Below, one piece after another: positions 1 to 8,152 of a DNA stretch of 8,681 nt (position 1 is the stretch's first letter; each line of letters starts with the position of its first letter). The notes beneath the pieces were generated by a model that ran no database searches, was not told where the DNA came from, and was given only the letters and a program-made list of their open reading frames with translations. The translations under genes were made by a program, and so were the position numbers. Where the stretch lies: assembly GCA_018969565.1 (NCBI GenBank), contig JAGWYC010000071.1:1-8681 (forward strand), in the 5' to 3' direction. The stretch comes from Bacteroidota bacterium (GTDB lineage: Bacteria; Bacteroidota; Bacteroidia; NS11-12g; UBA955).

Positions 1-3000
1 TGAAGAAGGATTGAATCAGCACATCCTGCGAAACTTTGCTGTACCCGAGCGGGAAACCTGTATTGGGGTCGGTATTTTTAATCGGCATACGCTCATCCTG
101 AAACTGCAGGCGCTGCGCTGCGGTGAAGCGGTTGGACAGGAATTGCTGGAACACCGGACTCACGTATTCGTTATTGTCTTTTTTGAATGCGGTGCGCCAG
201 AAGATGCTGGTCACGGAATAACCGCCGTTTTCGGTCAGGCCCTGGTCCACCCATGCGGTATCGTTCCACTTGAACAGGCTGGACAGGTTGCGGGTTTCCT
301 GCTTGTCGAAGTCAAGTTGTACACGGAAACCACTGACAGGTTCCAACGTGAAATTACCCTGCAGGTTGCGGCTCAGCGCTTGCGTGTAAGGCGTTGCCAG
401 CCTGCGGTCTGCACTCAAAGCACCTTCACTTGACAAACGATAGCGGAGCTGTTCATCCTGCATGCCCAGGATAAATGGAAGCCCCGGAGCATTATTGCTG
501 AAGTTATTTCCGAAGTACTCAGGCTTATAGGCAAAGCCCGGAAGCACCGTACCCCGGCGTGTGGTGTAATTAATGCTTCCGTTTTTGAGCATCATGATGA
601 AGCCGCCTACGGTTTTCACCACCGGGTTCATCTTCTTGGGTTTCTTCTGCTCTTCTTCCTCCCCGTTGCCATCTGCGGGCTTTGGTTTAGCGGGCATAGG
701 TCGTGGAGGCGTCTTCCCACCCTGGCTGATGCGCTTCAGGAATGGAACTTTATTGTATAACTGAAGGAAATTAAAGGTACCGTTCAAGGTGATATCCTGG
801 CTGTTCTGTATGGTATTTCCCAGCGTTTGGAACGCGGGCGGCGCCTGCATCCAGCCGAAGTTGGCAGCATAGGTGGTGGTTCCGTTGATCCAGTTCAGCA
901 GGCCTATTTTCTGGAATGGAAGGTTGTAGGATGCGTTGAAGACCTGCGTAAAATTCGTCATGCGTCCCAGACTGAGCACTTCCTGTCGCACGCTGTCGCG
1001 TTTCAGCTCTGTATCCAGACGGCCGAAGGGCTCCTGAATGCGCGCATTGGCCGTAGCCGTGTAATTGATATTGAGGGCCTGGGTAAGCGGAAGGGTGAAG
1101 GTGTAGAACCTCGTCATCGTGAAGTTCTTGTCGAACAGCCTTGGCGTAACCTGTTTGAATTTGTTGTTGTTCCGGGCCATGTTCTCGCTGTAGAAGCGGT
1201 CTACATCCAGTCGCATATTCAGGGCCGTCGGAATAATATTCAGATTGAAATCGCGCAGGGCGGCCAGCGAGCGGGGTTTCACCCAGGAAAAAGGCTTGAT
1301 AAAACTTGGCTTGGGATTGTAATTATACGCCAGACTGCCCTTGTAGCTTTGGGTGAAGTATTCTTCTATCAACTGATTTCGTTGATAGAATTTCTGATAA
1401 GCATAGCTGGCGTTGAAGTTCTCGATATCCCAGGGCATGGCCTTCCCTCCCCCCGTTCGATTCTTGCGCACATTAGTCAGGTTGAAGCTGTAACGGGAAG
1501 TGTAATCTTCGCTGGCGCGTTTCACGCGATCCAGTTCAGTAGGATTGCTCTGCAGGCTGCGTATGGTGGTACTCAGCAATACATCCGGGTTTAGCGGATT
1601 GAACTTAGGTCGAATCCAGCCCTCAGTCCATCCCAGGAATAGTGGCACAGAAATCCCGGACCTTCTGGGGAAAAACTTGCCCAGCTCGAAGTTACCGGTA
1701 AAGTCGTATTGGTAATTGTTGGTCAGCGAGCGCTCGTTCAGCTTCTTATCTACTCCACCAAAACCAATGGTCTTAATGTTGGATGAGAGATTCACATTGC
1801 CGAAGTCTGCCAGTTGTGCATTAACTCGGCCCAGCGCTGCCCAGCCGCCCCCGTTGGCTATTTCCTGAACCCTGAGTTCGTTAAACCAGACTTCACCGCA
1901 CTGTGTCTTATCACTCACATTTCGGATGCCCAGCATCACCACACGAACATTGCTCAAATCCGGCAAGCCCATCAGCGTGATGCGCCCTGATCCGTTCACG
2001 CTGGTATAGGGCACAGCCATAGGCCAGTTCAGCGCCTGACGTTGAAGTTTGGCGTTGTATAAGTCCTGCAGGGCAAGGTCAATTTTATTCTCCAAAGGCC
2101 ATACTGCCTCCGCTGTACCTGTAACAGGCACCGGTGTTCTGGTGAACTTCAGCGGAATCTCGAATTCGTAGTAGTTGTTGGTCAGGTCGGTGCCCAGCCT
2201 GATGTAGGCGGTCATCTCGTTGTCGCGGGCAGTTTGACTTTCAGCATGAATCATCAACTGCAGCCTCTTGTAGTTCCTGATGTCGAAGAAGGTGGTTTTA
2301 AAGGCACCGCGGGCATCTCCGGGTTTAAGGTTGCAGGCCAGCAGTGATAATGCCTGCTCATTCTCAAGCGTGGTATTCATGCTCACCTGGTTCTGAACGC
2401 GCTGAACCCCCGGAGGTGTTACATACGGAATAGGAAGCCGCTTGGAGTTTTCTTCAATGTTTACCGTAGATACCACAAAGCGGGTATCATCGGCAGGATC
2501 TACAGGTACGATTACTCCGGGCTTGCGCAAATCGTTCAGGTAGCGCCTCCACTCGGCACGTACCAGGTTTATGTAGCCAAAACGCAGAATTACTGGCTGT
2601 TCAAAGCCCTTCACGAACATGCGCATGAATCGGATGCTCTTGAAGTCGCTGATGTTGCCTACCGCTTTTTCAAACTGCCGAATAGGGATCTTAAACTGAT
2701 ACCAGGTAACGCGTTCCTTCTTTCCATTCCTCAAGGGAATTGGTTCCGACAGCACCGTATCAGTCACATAATTCTGCCCGATTTTTAAATCCTGTGGATT
2801 CAGGCGAATATGGTACTGATAATAGTCCTCACTCTGGTTCATGGTGAAGTCACGGTTGATGTCTTCATCGTTGGGAATCAGTGAGGCTGACTTGGGCTGT
2901 CCGTTGGGGTATTTATCTACGGTGGAATTGCCCTGCATCATGTTGAAGCGGCTGTAACGCTCCAGAATACTGCCGTTGGGATTATCGAAAATAGGATCCA

Positions 3001-6000
3001 GATAGTGCAGGTAATCATCCCCTGCAGGGTCATTTTGTGCCTGCTGATACGCCAGTGAACCAACGCCAAAACCGTTGGCAAGTCCTTTCAGATACGCAGA
3101 ATCCCAGAACCCGCGCTCCTCGGCATTATTCATGCCGTCCAGTCCTTTATCCTGATTCACCCGTGCAGCCGGATCGTTTTCAAAGGCGTTGTTGATGGTG
3201 GGAATGGTGGGCACAAAACCAAATACACTGGTATCCTGGTTGATGCCCTGCCCGGTTTTATCGTAGCCGTTTTCGAAGCTCTTCCGGCGATCGGGGAGCA
3301 CATCTTCTGAAATATTACCCAGATTGATGTATAAATCGCCTTTGTTTTCCTGTCCGGGCTTGTCGTAGATAAATGGATCAAGCATCCACAGCTCTATATA
3401 GTCAATGTTGGCAGCCTCGAAATCATTGGTTTCAATCCTGCGCATGATACCGGCCCATGATTTCTTCGGGTCCGTAAAGGTGCCATCACTTTTCAGGTCG
3501 CTGATGTTGTTGTTAAAGTTATACTGACCGCGCTGGAAGGGATTGAAATACAAATCCAGGGTGGGCAGGATGGTAGGGGTTCCCTGGGGAAACTGCTTCG
3601 CCGGAAACACATAGCGCTGGTCCACCTGCAACATATAATGGTTGCTGAGGATATTGGGATCGCTTTTGATGTTCGCCGGCATCAGACCTTCCTGATAAAA
3701 AAGCGGGTCTATTGTGTAATAGCTCATCCGGCCGTGGTGGTCCAGCCAGCGCATCTTATTGGTACTGCTTACCTCCGGGAACAAATCGCTTTGTTTCTGC
3801 GGAATACTGGCCATGGTCCAGTTGGTAAACATCTTCAGGTCATTGGTGATTTCCGCATTTTCGAAATCATCCATATTGGAAACACCGCGCTGCCGGCCCT
3901 GAGAGCGGAAGTTATGCGGAATGATGCGGGCATATTCACCGTTCATGGTAATGGATGATACTTCCTTGGTTTCCAGGAAGGGCAGGCGGTCTATCATGCG
4001 CGTCAGCCACCTGCTTTTGGAATTGTACGTGGCATCAAGACCGAAAATGGTATTGAGCAGCGGCTCCTCATTGATATTCGTTTTGTTCACCAGCGGCCTT
4101 TCGTACATGTGCATCACCGTACCGCCCACCAGGAATTTATCGTTCACTTTATAATCCAGTCGGGAACCCACCAGGGTCTTCTGCTGAATATTGAACAGCG
4201 CCTGGCTTTCCGTGCTCACCTTGATTACCGCACCGCTCTGCAGCAGCCCCTGGTTGATGATGGACACCATGCCCAGGCCGTAATCTACTGTGTAATCTGT
4301 GCCTTCGGAAAGTTGCCTTCCATTGGCAAATACCTTCACGCTGCCGGGCTTCAGGTTAAAGCCGCCCACCGGTATCTGGGAACTGGAATTCCCTTTAAAG
4401 CTTCCCTGCAAAAAGAACTTATTGTGCTTTACGTCCTGCTGGGCCAGCCACTTGGTGCTGTCGTACAGGGCGTCGAAAGTGTAATAATCGGCCAGGTCTG
4501 TATTCGTTCCGAACTGCTTGCGCAGATAGTCACCGAAGGGTTGCAGCACCGGGAAGATAATGCGCGCATATTGTGCCTGCAGGGTCACATCTTCCAGCGC
4601 ATCAAAAATACCATCCGGCTTGGCTTCCATCTGCCTGTTTACCCGATCCAGACCGAATACGCGCAGCAGCGGATTGCCATTGGCAAACACCGGAATATCC
4701 TTTACGGGCAGGAAGTTGCAATCCGCACCGCTGGTATCATCCGCATAGATGACGTTCAGTTTGAAATCGTTGGTGCTGAGGTTATAGGTATTCAGTGAAT
4801 AGATGTTCTTCATCATCAGGTCCCAGATGGGCACTCTGGTTCTGATAATGGGGCTTTTCAGCATTTTCAGGAATAACAGGTCGGTATTGTTCGGGGGAAG
4901 ATTCCTGGAGAACTCCCCTACCTGATACACCTGTCCGTTATAGGTATATTCGAATGCCACCGCAAGGATTTCGTCGTTGTTCAGCGGGGTGTTCAAGGAA
5001 ATAAAACCCAGGCGCCTGTTCAGGGTGAATTCCGTTTCATTCAGTTGCCGGGCATAGTTCAGGATGTCGTAATCCAGCCCCTGTTCAAGCCTCCCCGCGT
5101 ATTTGGAAGAAATGCGGTCAATGGCGGTAGCCTTGCTGCGCACGGCAGGATCGGTGCTGATATCCGGGTACAGCAGGTTGTTCTCGTTATCTGCCGGCCT
5201 GACTCCGGGTACACCGCTGTTGAGCACCGTATTCCAGGGGTCTCCTTCACCCAGATCCATAAATGCCATCACGTCGCGAGGCGTAGCGATATCGGCATTG
5301 CGGTTGGTCACCCACACTTCTACCCGGTTGATGACCACGCTGGAGTTGACCAGGGGCAGCGTTGCCAGCGCTTCTTCGTATTGTTCTCTGAAGAAATGGC
5401 TGAGGAAGTAGTGTTTATTCTGGTCGTAATTATCGGCCTGTATCTTGAATTCAGTCAGTTGGGCACCTCCGGTGACTTCGGTTTCGGTGGTCTGCCCTTT
5501 TTGCTGGGTGAAAATGGTGGCCACACTCAAACGCCCGAACTGCATGCGTGTCTTGATGCCGAACAGGGTTTGACCTGCGTTAATCAGGCTGCTGTTCAGC
5601 GGCAGACTCACGTTGCCCAGGGCCACTTCTTTCAGGATATCATCCTCTTTTCCCTGCCAGCCCAAGTTGGTCTGGTTGTCGAATTCAAAGGTTGCGTCTG
5701 TGTCGTAGCGGATACCCAGCTTCACCTTGTTACCCACATTACCGGTCACGTTCAACTGGATTTTCTGGTCGAAGATGAAGTTTCCGTTACGCTGCTGCCT
5801 TTTGCTGAACTGGGGATTTCTAATGGTGTTGAAGTTTCCGCCCAGCGTGATGGTGGCGGAACCGGAGGGTTGAATATCCACACCCCCGTCGCCAAAAATC
5901 TTGTTCAGTTCCGGGTTGGAGATGTTCAGCCGGGGTTTCCAGCCGTCGGTGCCGCCTGAACCGGCTGCGTAGGACTGTTGGGAGCGCTGCCTGAAGTAGT

Positions 6001-6337
6001 CTTTGTTGCGAAGTTGGTTTTCCTGACGCAGGAAGTCTTCGTAACTCTTGGTTTCCCCCGTTGGGAACCATAAATCGCCGATGCGTTTATACGTTTCGTA
6101 GCGGCCTGTGGTCGGATTATACCGGATTTCCCTTTGAATGGGGTCAGCAAGGTCGAGGTTGTTCCGGTAAGAACCTTGTTCGTTGGGCTTTTTATCTTTG
6201 ATGGGATAACGCAGCCGGCCTGTATCGGAAGGGTTGCCGGACTGGGCCATTACCGGAAGCCCGGACAACATGCCACAGTACATCATCACCATCGGGATGA
6301 TACCGGAAAGACGTAGAGCTACACTGCAATGGCGCAT
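1..6337 (-). CDS. sprA: T9SS outer-membrane translocon SprA (Sov), C-terminus beyond window
   Basis: SprA is the outer-membrane channel of the type IX secretion system; it passes folded cargo bearing a C-terminal T9SS signal from periplasm to cell surface. Established structural work on the family describes a single-chain 36-strand beta-barrel with a lateral gate. The frame is open from the ATG at 6337 to the left edge: 2112 complete codons against roughly 2,300-2,500 residues in the family, so some 200-350 residues are missing. I spot-checked the frame at about ten points and found no frameshift. Residues 1-31 form a signal peptide (basic start, hydrophobic core, VMA before Gln32). Family-like motifs in order: FDQKIQLNVTG (~189-199), VFANGRQLSEGTDYT (~670), MDDFENAEIT (~820), FNPFQRGQYNF (~930), NDPAGDDY (~1105), EVWFNELRV then GGWAALGRVNAQLADFG (~1480-1510), and PGFAYKPEYFG (~1935). 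These span two SprA_N-type regions and the barrel core. An in-frame stop immediately precedes GTG-ATG, which fixes the start. No Shine-Dalgarno is visible. Probably co-transcribed with ruvA. Confidence 0.96.
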   Translation of the reverse strand, partial: MRHCSVALRLSGIIPMVMMYCGMLSGLPVMAQSGNPSDTGRLRYPIKDKKPNEQGSYRNNLDLADPIQREIRYNPTTGRYETYKRIGDLWFPTGETKSYEDFLRQENQLRNKDYFRQRSQQSYAAGSGGTDGWKPRLNISNPELNKIFGDGGVDIQPSGSATITLGGNFNTIRNPQFSKRQQRNGNFIFDQKIQLNVTGNVGNKVKLGIRYDTDATFEFDNQTNLGWQGKEDDILKEVALGNVSLPLNSSLINAGQTLFGIKTRMQFGRLSVATIFTQQKGQTTETEVTGGAQLTEFKIQADNYDQNKHYFLSHFFREQYEEALATLPLVNSSVVINRVEVWVTNRNADIATPRDVMAFMDLGEGDPWNTVLNSGVPGVRPADNENNLLYPDISTDPAVRSKATAIDRISSKYAGRLEQGLDYDILNYARQLNETEFTLNRRLGFISLNTPLNNDEILAVAFEYTYNGQVYQVGEFSRNLPPNNTDLLFLKMLKSPIIRTRVPIWDLMMKNIYSLNTYNLSTNDFKLNVIYADDTSGADCNFLPVKDIPVFANGNPLLRVFGLDRVNRQMEAKPDGIFDALEDVTLQAQYARIIFPVLQPFGDYLRKQFGTNTDLADYYTFDALYDSTKWLAQQDVKHNKFFLQGSFKGNSSSQIPVGGFNLKPGSVKVFANGRQLSEGTDYTVDYGLGMVSIINQGLLQSGAVIKVSTESQALFNIQQKTLVGSRLDYKVNDKFLVGGTVMHMYERPLVNKTNINEEPLLNTIFGLDATYNSKSRWLTRMIDRLPFLETKEVSSITMNGEYARIIPHNFRSQGRQRGVSNMDDFENAEITNDLKMFTNWTMASIPQKQSDLFPEVSSTNKMRWLDHHGRMSYYTIDPLFYQEGLMPANIKSDPNILSNHYMLQVDQRYVFPAKQFPQGTPTILPTLDLYFNPFQRGQYNFNNNISDLKSDGTFTDPKKSWAGIMRRIETNDFEAANIDYIELWMLDPFIYDKPGQENKGDLYINLGNISEDVLPDRRKSFENGYDKTGQGINQDTSVFGFVPTIPTINNAFENDPAARVNQDKGLDGMNNAEERGFWDSAYLKGLANGFGVGSLAYQQAQNDPAGDDYLHYLDPIFDNPNGSILERYSRFNMMQGNSTVDKYPNGQPKSASLIPNDEDINRDFTMNQSEDYYQYHIRLNPQDLKIGQNYVTDTVLSEPIPLRNGKKERVTWYQFKIPIRQFEKAVGNISDFKSIRFMRMFVKGFEQPVILRFGYINLVRAEWRRYLNDLRKPGVIVPVDPADDTRFVVSTVNIEENSKRLPIPYVTPPGVQRVQNQVSMNTTLENEQALSLLACNLKPGDARGAFKTTFFDIRNYKRLQLMIHAESQTARDNEMTAYIRLGTDLTNNYYEFEIPLKFTRTPVPVTGTAEAVWPLENKIDLALQDLYNAKLQRQALNWPMAVPYTSVNGSGRITLMGLPDLSNVRVVMLGIRNVSDKTQCGEVWFNELRVQEIANGGGWAALGRVNAQLADFGNVNLSSNIKTIGFGGVDKKLNERSLTNNYQYDFTGNFELGKFFPRRSGISVPLFLGWTEGWIRPKFNPLNPDVLLSTTIRSLQSNPTELDRVKRASEDYTSRYSFNLTNVRKNRTGGGKAMPWDIENFNASYAYQKFYQRNQLIEEYFTQSYKGSLAYNYNPKPSFIKPFSWVKPRSLAALRDFNLNIIPTALNMRLDVDRFYSENMARNNNKFKQVTPRLFDKNFTMTRFYTFTLPLTQALNINYTATANARIQEPFGRLDTELKRDSVRQEVLSLGRMTNFTQVFNASYNLPFQKIGLLNWINGTTTYAANFGWMQAPPAFQTLGNTIQNSQDITLNGTFNFLQLYNKVPFLKRISQGGKTPPRPMPAKPKPADGNGEEEEQKKPKKMNPVVKTVGGFIMMLKNGSINYTTRRGTVLPGFAYKPEYFGNNFSNNAPGLPFILGMQDEQLRYRLSSEGALSADRRLATPYTQALSRNLQGNFTLEPVSGFRVQLDFDKQETRNLSSLFKWNDTAWVDQGLTENGGYSVTSIFWRTAFKKDNNEYVSPVFQQFLSNRFTAAQRLQFQDERMPIKNTDPNTGFPLGYSKVSQDVLIQSFF
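632..715 (-). other. Pro/Lys/Glu-rich low-complexity loop within SprA
   Basis: SprA residues 1875-1902 are a low-complexity segment: first Pro/Lys/Arg-rich (KTPPRPMPAKPKP), then a short spacer, four glutamates (1893-1896) and a lysine-rich end (QKKPKK). Seven of 28 residues are Pro and seven are Lys. It sits between barrel-type segments: an aromatic stretch around residue 1823 (NWINGTTTYAANFGW) and the conserved region near 1927. It is therefore most likely a flexible loop or turn joining strands. Which side of the membrane it faces cannot be told from the sequence. Confidence 0.65.
6245..6337 (-). other. SprA signal peptide coding segment
   Basis: Residues 1-31 of SprA read as a classical Sec signal peptide: Arg2, His3 and Arg9 near the start, then a long hydrophobic run rich in Leu, Ile, Met, Val and Gly, ending in VMA ahead of Gln32-Ser33. 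Ala at -1 and Val at -3 satisfy the signal peptidase I rule. There is no lipobox cysteine at the cleavage point: Cys21 lies within the hydrophobic core, too early and without a suitable LxGC context. Export to the periplasm followed by outer-membrane insertion fits the translocon role. The exact cleavage point is inferred. Confidence 0.8.
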
Positions 6338-6416
6338 CACTTATTTCAAAACTCGCAGAAAAAAATTGCGTGTAGAGGTGTTTCTATAGGCAGTTGGGTG
6401 GTGTTTAAACTACGAA
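6338..6416 (-). promoter_or_regulatory. ruvA-sprA intergenic spacer, no convincing promoter
   Basis: This 79-bp gap separates the ruvA stop from the sprA start. Read on the minus strand, it holds a T-run (in CGCAATTTTTTTCTGCG) flanked by only a 4-bp inverted repeat, too weak for a terminator. GAGTTTTG, nine bases before the sprA ATG, differs from the Bacteroidota -7 consensus TAnnTTTG at its first base, and I see no -33 partner. A weak internal promoter is possible, but read-through from ruvA is the simpler explanation. No Shine-Dalgarno sequence precedes the sprA start. Confidence 0.35.
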
Positions 6417-7019
6417 TTAAAGAATTTTCAGTGAATGTTTAATAAAATCTTCCACCTTCAGGCTCATTCCCTGTTCTCTCGAAACGCGGGTAAGGGCCTT
6501 GTCCACGGCGGCACGCTGGAATCCGAGGGCTACCAACGCTTCTGCAGCTTCTTCCACGGCGCTGAGTTCCACAGCCACGGGTCCACCAGGTTTTCTGCCC
6601 GACTTCACCCCCAGCCTGTCGCGCAATTCCAGGATGATGCGCTGTGCCGTTTTTTCTCCGATTCCTTTCACCGCCTTCAATAACGCAACATTGCCGTTGA
6701 GAATTGCCCCGTGCAGTTCTTCCGGTTGCAAACTGCTCAGCATCAGCATGGCGGTATTGTTCCCTACCCCGCTCACCGAGATCAGCATACGGAACATTTC
6801 GCGCTCCTGCGGATGGGCAAATCCGTAAAGCACCATGCCCGTGGGCGCCTGGTTTTCAATGCGAAAGCCCAGATGGACGAACACCCTGGCCTGCTTGTGC
6901 TGACGCAGTTGTTCGTAAGTGTACAGGGAAATATGCGCCTGATATCCGATGCCGCCGGTAACCATGACCAGTTGCGTGGGCGTAAGCTGCTCGATGGCTC
7001 CCTCGATGAACTCGTACAT
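6417..7019 (-). CDS. ruvA: Holliday junction branch migration protein RuvA
   Basis: RuvA binds four-way Holliday junctions as a tetramer or octamer and loads the RuvB hexameric motor, which drives branch migration before RuvC cleavage in recombinational repair; it acts on the nucleoid. The 200-residue product matches the family's usual ~190-205. Visible domains: an N-terminal OB fold (about 1-68, ending LYGF), a first helix-hairpin-helix (SVSGVGNNTAMLMLS, 81-95), a second (LKAVKGIGEKTAQRIILEL, 114-132), a flexible linker (~138-150), and the C-terminal RuvB-binding three-helix domain (~153-200, with EEAAEALVALGF). Oddity: the acidic-pin loop before LYGF is longer than in E. coli and reads RIENQAPTGM, keeping one acidic residue (Glu55) where E. 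coli has Glu-Asp. The ATG at 7019 gives the canonical N-terminus. sprA follows 79 bp downstream; upstream mdh is cut off by a terminator. A TACATTTG element lies only four bases before the ATG. Confidence 0.95.
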   Translation of the reverse strand: MYEFIEGAIEQLTPTQLVMVTGGIGYQAHISLYTYEQLRQHKQARVFVHLGFRIENQAPTGMVLYGFAHPQEREMFRMLISVSGVGNNTAMLMLSSLQPEELHGAILNGNVALLKAVKGIGEKTAQRIILELRDRLGVKSGRKPGGPVAVELSAVEEAAEALVALGFQRAAVDKALTRVSREQGMSLKVEDFIKHSLKIL

Positions 7020-7023
7020 AGCA

Positions 7024-7031
7024 CAAATGTA
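7024..7031 (-). promoter_or_regulatory. Putative -7 promoter element of ruvA (TACATTTG)
   Basis: On the minus strand TACATTTG is a perfect match to the Bacteroidota -7 consensus TAnnTTTG. It lies between the mdh terminator and ruvA, the position expected for a ruvA-sprA promoter. Only four bases (TGCT) separate it from the ATG, so the transcript would start at or within a few bases of the start codon. I see no clear -33 TTG element at the usual distance, which lowers confidence. An 8-mer with two free positions also arises by chance fairly often. Confidence 0.4.
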
Positions 7032-7057
7032 AATCCTTCGCTCGTAGTGTCGGGCAT

Positions 7058-7087
7058 AAAAAAGGCCATCCGATTGCTCAGATGGCC
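7058..7087 (-). terminator. Rho-independent terminator of mdh
   Basis: Read on the minus strand, a perfect 7-bp stem GGCCATC/GATGGCC encloses a 10-base loop and is followed at once by six T residues (7063-7058). It begins 25 bases past the mdh stop codon. This is a textbook intrinsic terminator. It would end the mdh transcript and separate it from ruvA-sprA. Confidence 0.85.
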
Positions 7088-7112
7088 CCTTGAAGTTACT
7101 TCGGAGTTGCGC

Positions 7113-8045
7113 TTACATGCTTTGCAATACCTCGTTCATGGAACGCACTGCGGCAGCGCTCTTTTCAAACAGCGCCTTTTCGGCGTCGTTCAAAGCCACA
7201 TCCACAATTTGCTCCCAGCCGTTCTTGCCGATGATCACGGGCACACCCAGACAAATGTCGTTCTGTCCGTATTCGCCTTCCAGCTTCACGCAGCAGGGGA
7301 ACAGTTTTTTCTGGTCGCATACGATGCTCTGAACCAATACGGCCACCGAAGCGCCGGGCGCATACCAGGCACTGGTGCCAAGCATGCCGGTCAGGGTGGC
7401 ACCGCCTACCATAGTATCTGCTGCCACCTTCGCCAGGGCGTCGGCTGCGATGAACTGGGAAACGGGTGCGCCGTTGTAGGACGCCAGTCTGGTGAGGGGA
7501 ATCATGGTGGTATCACCGTGACCGCCGATTACCATGCCGTTTACATCGCTGGCCGGAGCCTGCAGTGCCACGCTGAGGTAGTGTTTGAAGCGGCTGCTGT
7601 CCAGGATGCCGCCCATGCCGATGATGCGGTTCTTGGGAAGACCGGTGGCCTTCAGCGCCAGGTAGGTCATGGTATCCATCGGGTTGCTCACCACGATGAT
7701 GATGGTATTGGGAGAATGGGTCAGTACCTGTTCGGCTACCTGCTTCACGATGCCGGCGTTGATGCCGATCAGCTCTTCGCGGGTCATGCCGGGCTTGCGG
7801 GGAATACCGCTGGTAATCACCACCACGTCGCTGCCGGCGGTTTTGCTGTAGTCGTTCGTGCTGCCGGTGATCCTGGTGTTGAACCCGTTCAGGGTTGCGG
7901 TTTGCATCAAGTCCAATGCCTTGCCTTCAGCGAAGTGCTCCTTGATGTCGAGTAATACTACTTCTGAAGCGAAATCCTTCATGGCAATATACTCCGCGCA
8001 GCTTGCGCCCACATTGCCTGCCCCGATGATACTGATTTTTGTCAT
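7113..8045 (-). CDS. mdh: NAD-dependent malate dehydrogenase (LDH-like type)
   Basis: Catalyses reversible oxidation of L-malate to oxaloacetate with NAD+, the last step of the TCA cycle, in the cytoplasm. The 310 residues are normal for the LDH-like tetrameric MDH class. Visible features: Rossmann dinucleotide loop GAGNVG (8-13); Asp33 after strand beta-2 (VVLLDI), the mark of NAD rather than NADP preference; active-site loop RKPGMTR (83-89), with Arg83 and Arg89 typical of malate-specific enzymes rather than lactate dehydrogenases; VVSNPMD (118-124) with cofactor-binding Asn121; Asp149 and Arg152 in LDSSRF; and catalytic His176 in GGHGDT. All key residues are present. The ATG at 8045 places the Rossmann fold at the very N-terminus, as expected. 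No Shine-Dalgarno is seen, but TAACTTTG lies 13 bases upstream of the ATG. A strong terminator follows, so the gene is probably monocistronic. The LDH alternative is disfavoured by the Arg83 loop. Confidence 0.96.
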   Translation of the reverse strand: MTKISIIGAGNVGASCAEYIAMKDFASEVVLLDIKEHFAEGKALDLMQTATLNGFNTRITGSTNDYSKTAGSDVVVITSGIPRKPGMTREELIGINAGIVKQVAEQVLTHSPNTIIIVVSNPMDTMTYLALKATGLPKNRIIGMGGILDSSRFKHYLSVALQAPASDVNGMVIGGHGDTTMIPLTRLASYNGAPVSQFIAADALAKVAADTMVGGATLTGMLGTSAWYAPGASVAVLVQSIVCDQKKLFPCCVKLEGEYGQNDICLGVPVIIGKNGWEQIVDVALNDAEKALFEKSAAAVRSMNEVLQSM

Positions 8046-8058
8046 AGTGAAAGAGCCG

Positions 8059-8066
8059 CAAAGTTA
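8059..8066 (-). promoter_or_regulatory. Putative -7 promoter element of mdh (TAACTTTG)
   Basis: TAACTTTG on the minus strand matches the Bacteroidota -7 consensus TAnnTTTG exactly and ends 13 bases before the mdh ATG. Transcription would begin a few bases further on, leaving a leader of under ten bases. No good TTG-type -33 element is seen 19-22 bases upstream (the sequence there is CTGTTC). Position and perfect core match favour a real promoter, but this is inference from motif and location. Confidence 0.5.
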
Positions 8067-8152
8067 GGCAAGCGGCACGGATAGAACAGAGAGGGGAATA
8101 TGACTTTTTGAGGGTTCGGGGCTAAGATTATTCAGGAAATGGGCTTTTAGCA

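Noticed and set aside
827..1594. Plus-strand open frame of 255 codons
   Set aside because: Antisense to the continuous sprA frame, which carries conserved family motifs on the other strand. The plus-strand product shows no family features.
3157..3381. Minus-strand 74-codon frame inside sprA
   Set aside because: Out of frame with sprA, which reads through this region with conserved motifs. No independent evidence of expression or function.
5045..5959. Plus-strand open frame of 304 codons
   Set aside because: Antisense to the N-terminal SprA region (including the FDQKIQLNVTG segment) and without domain signals, so treated as a shadow.
6352..6370. T-run with flanking CGCA/TGCG between ruvA and sprA as a terminator
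   Set aside because: The T-run is inside the loop rather than after the stem and the stem is just 4 bp, so it would not terminate transcription.
6711..7955. Long plus-strand open frame (414 codons) across ruvA and mdh
   Set aside because: It lies wholly antisense to two confidently identified genes, spans their terminator and intergenic gap, and its product is His/Gly/Gln-rich without a recognisable domain. It is a shadow frame of GC-richer coding DNA.
8103..8152. Possible hairpin after the parD-like gene (GCTAA ... TTAGC on the minus strand)
   Set aside because: The stem is only about five base pairs with a loop of some 20 bases and no T-run follows, so it does not qualify as an intrinsic terminator.
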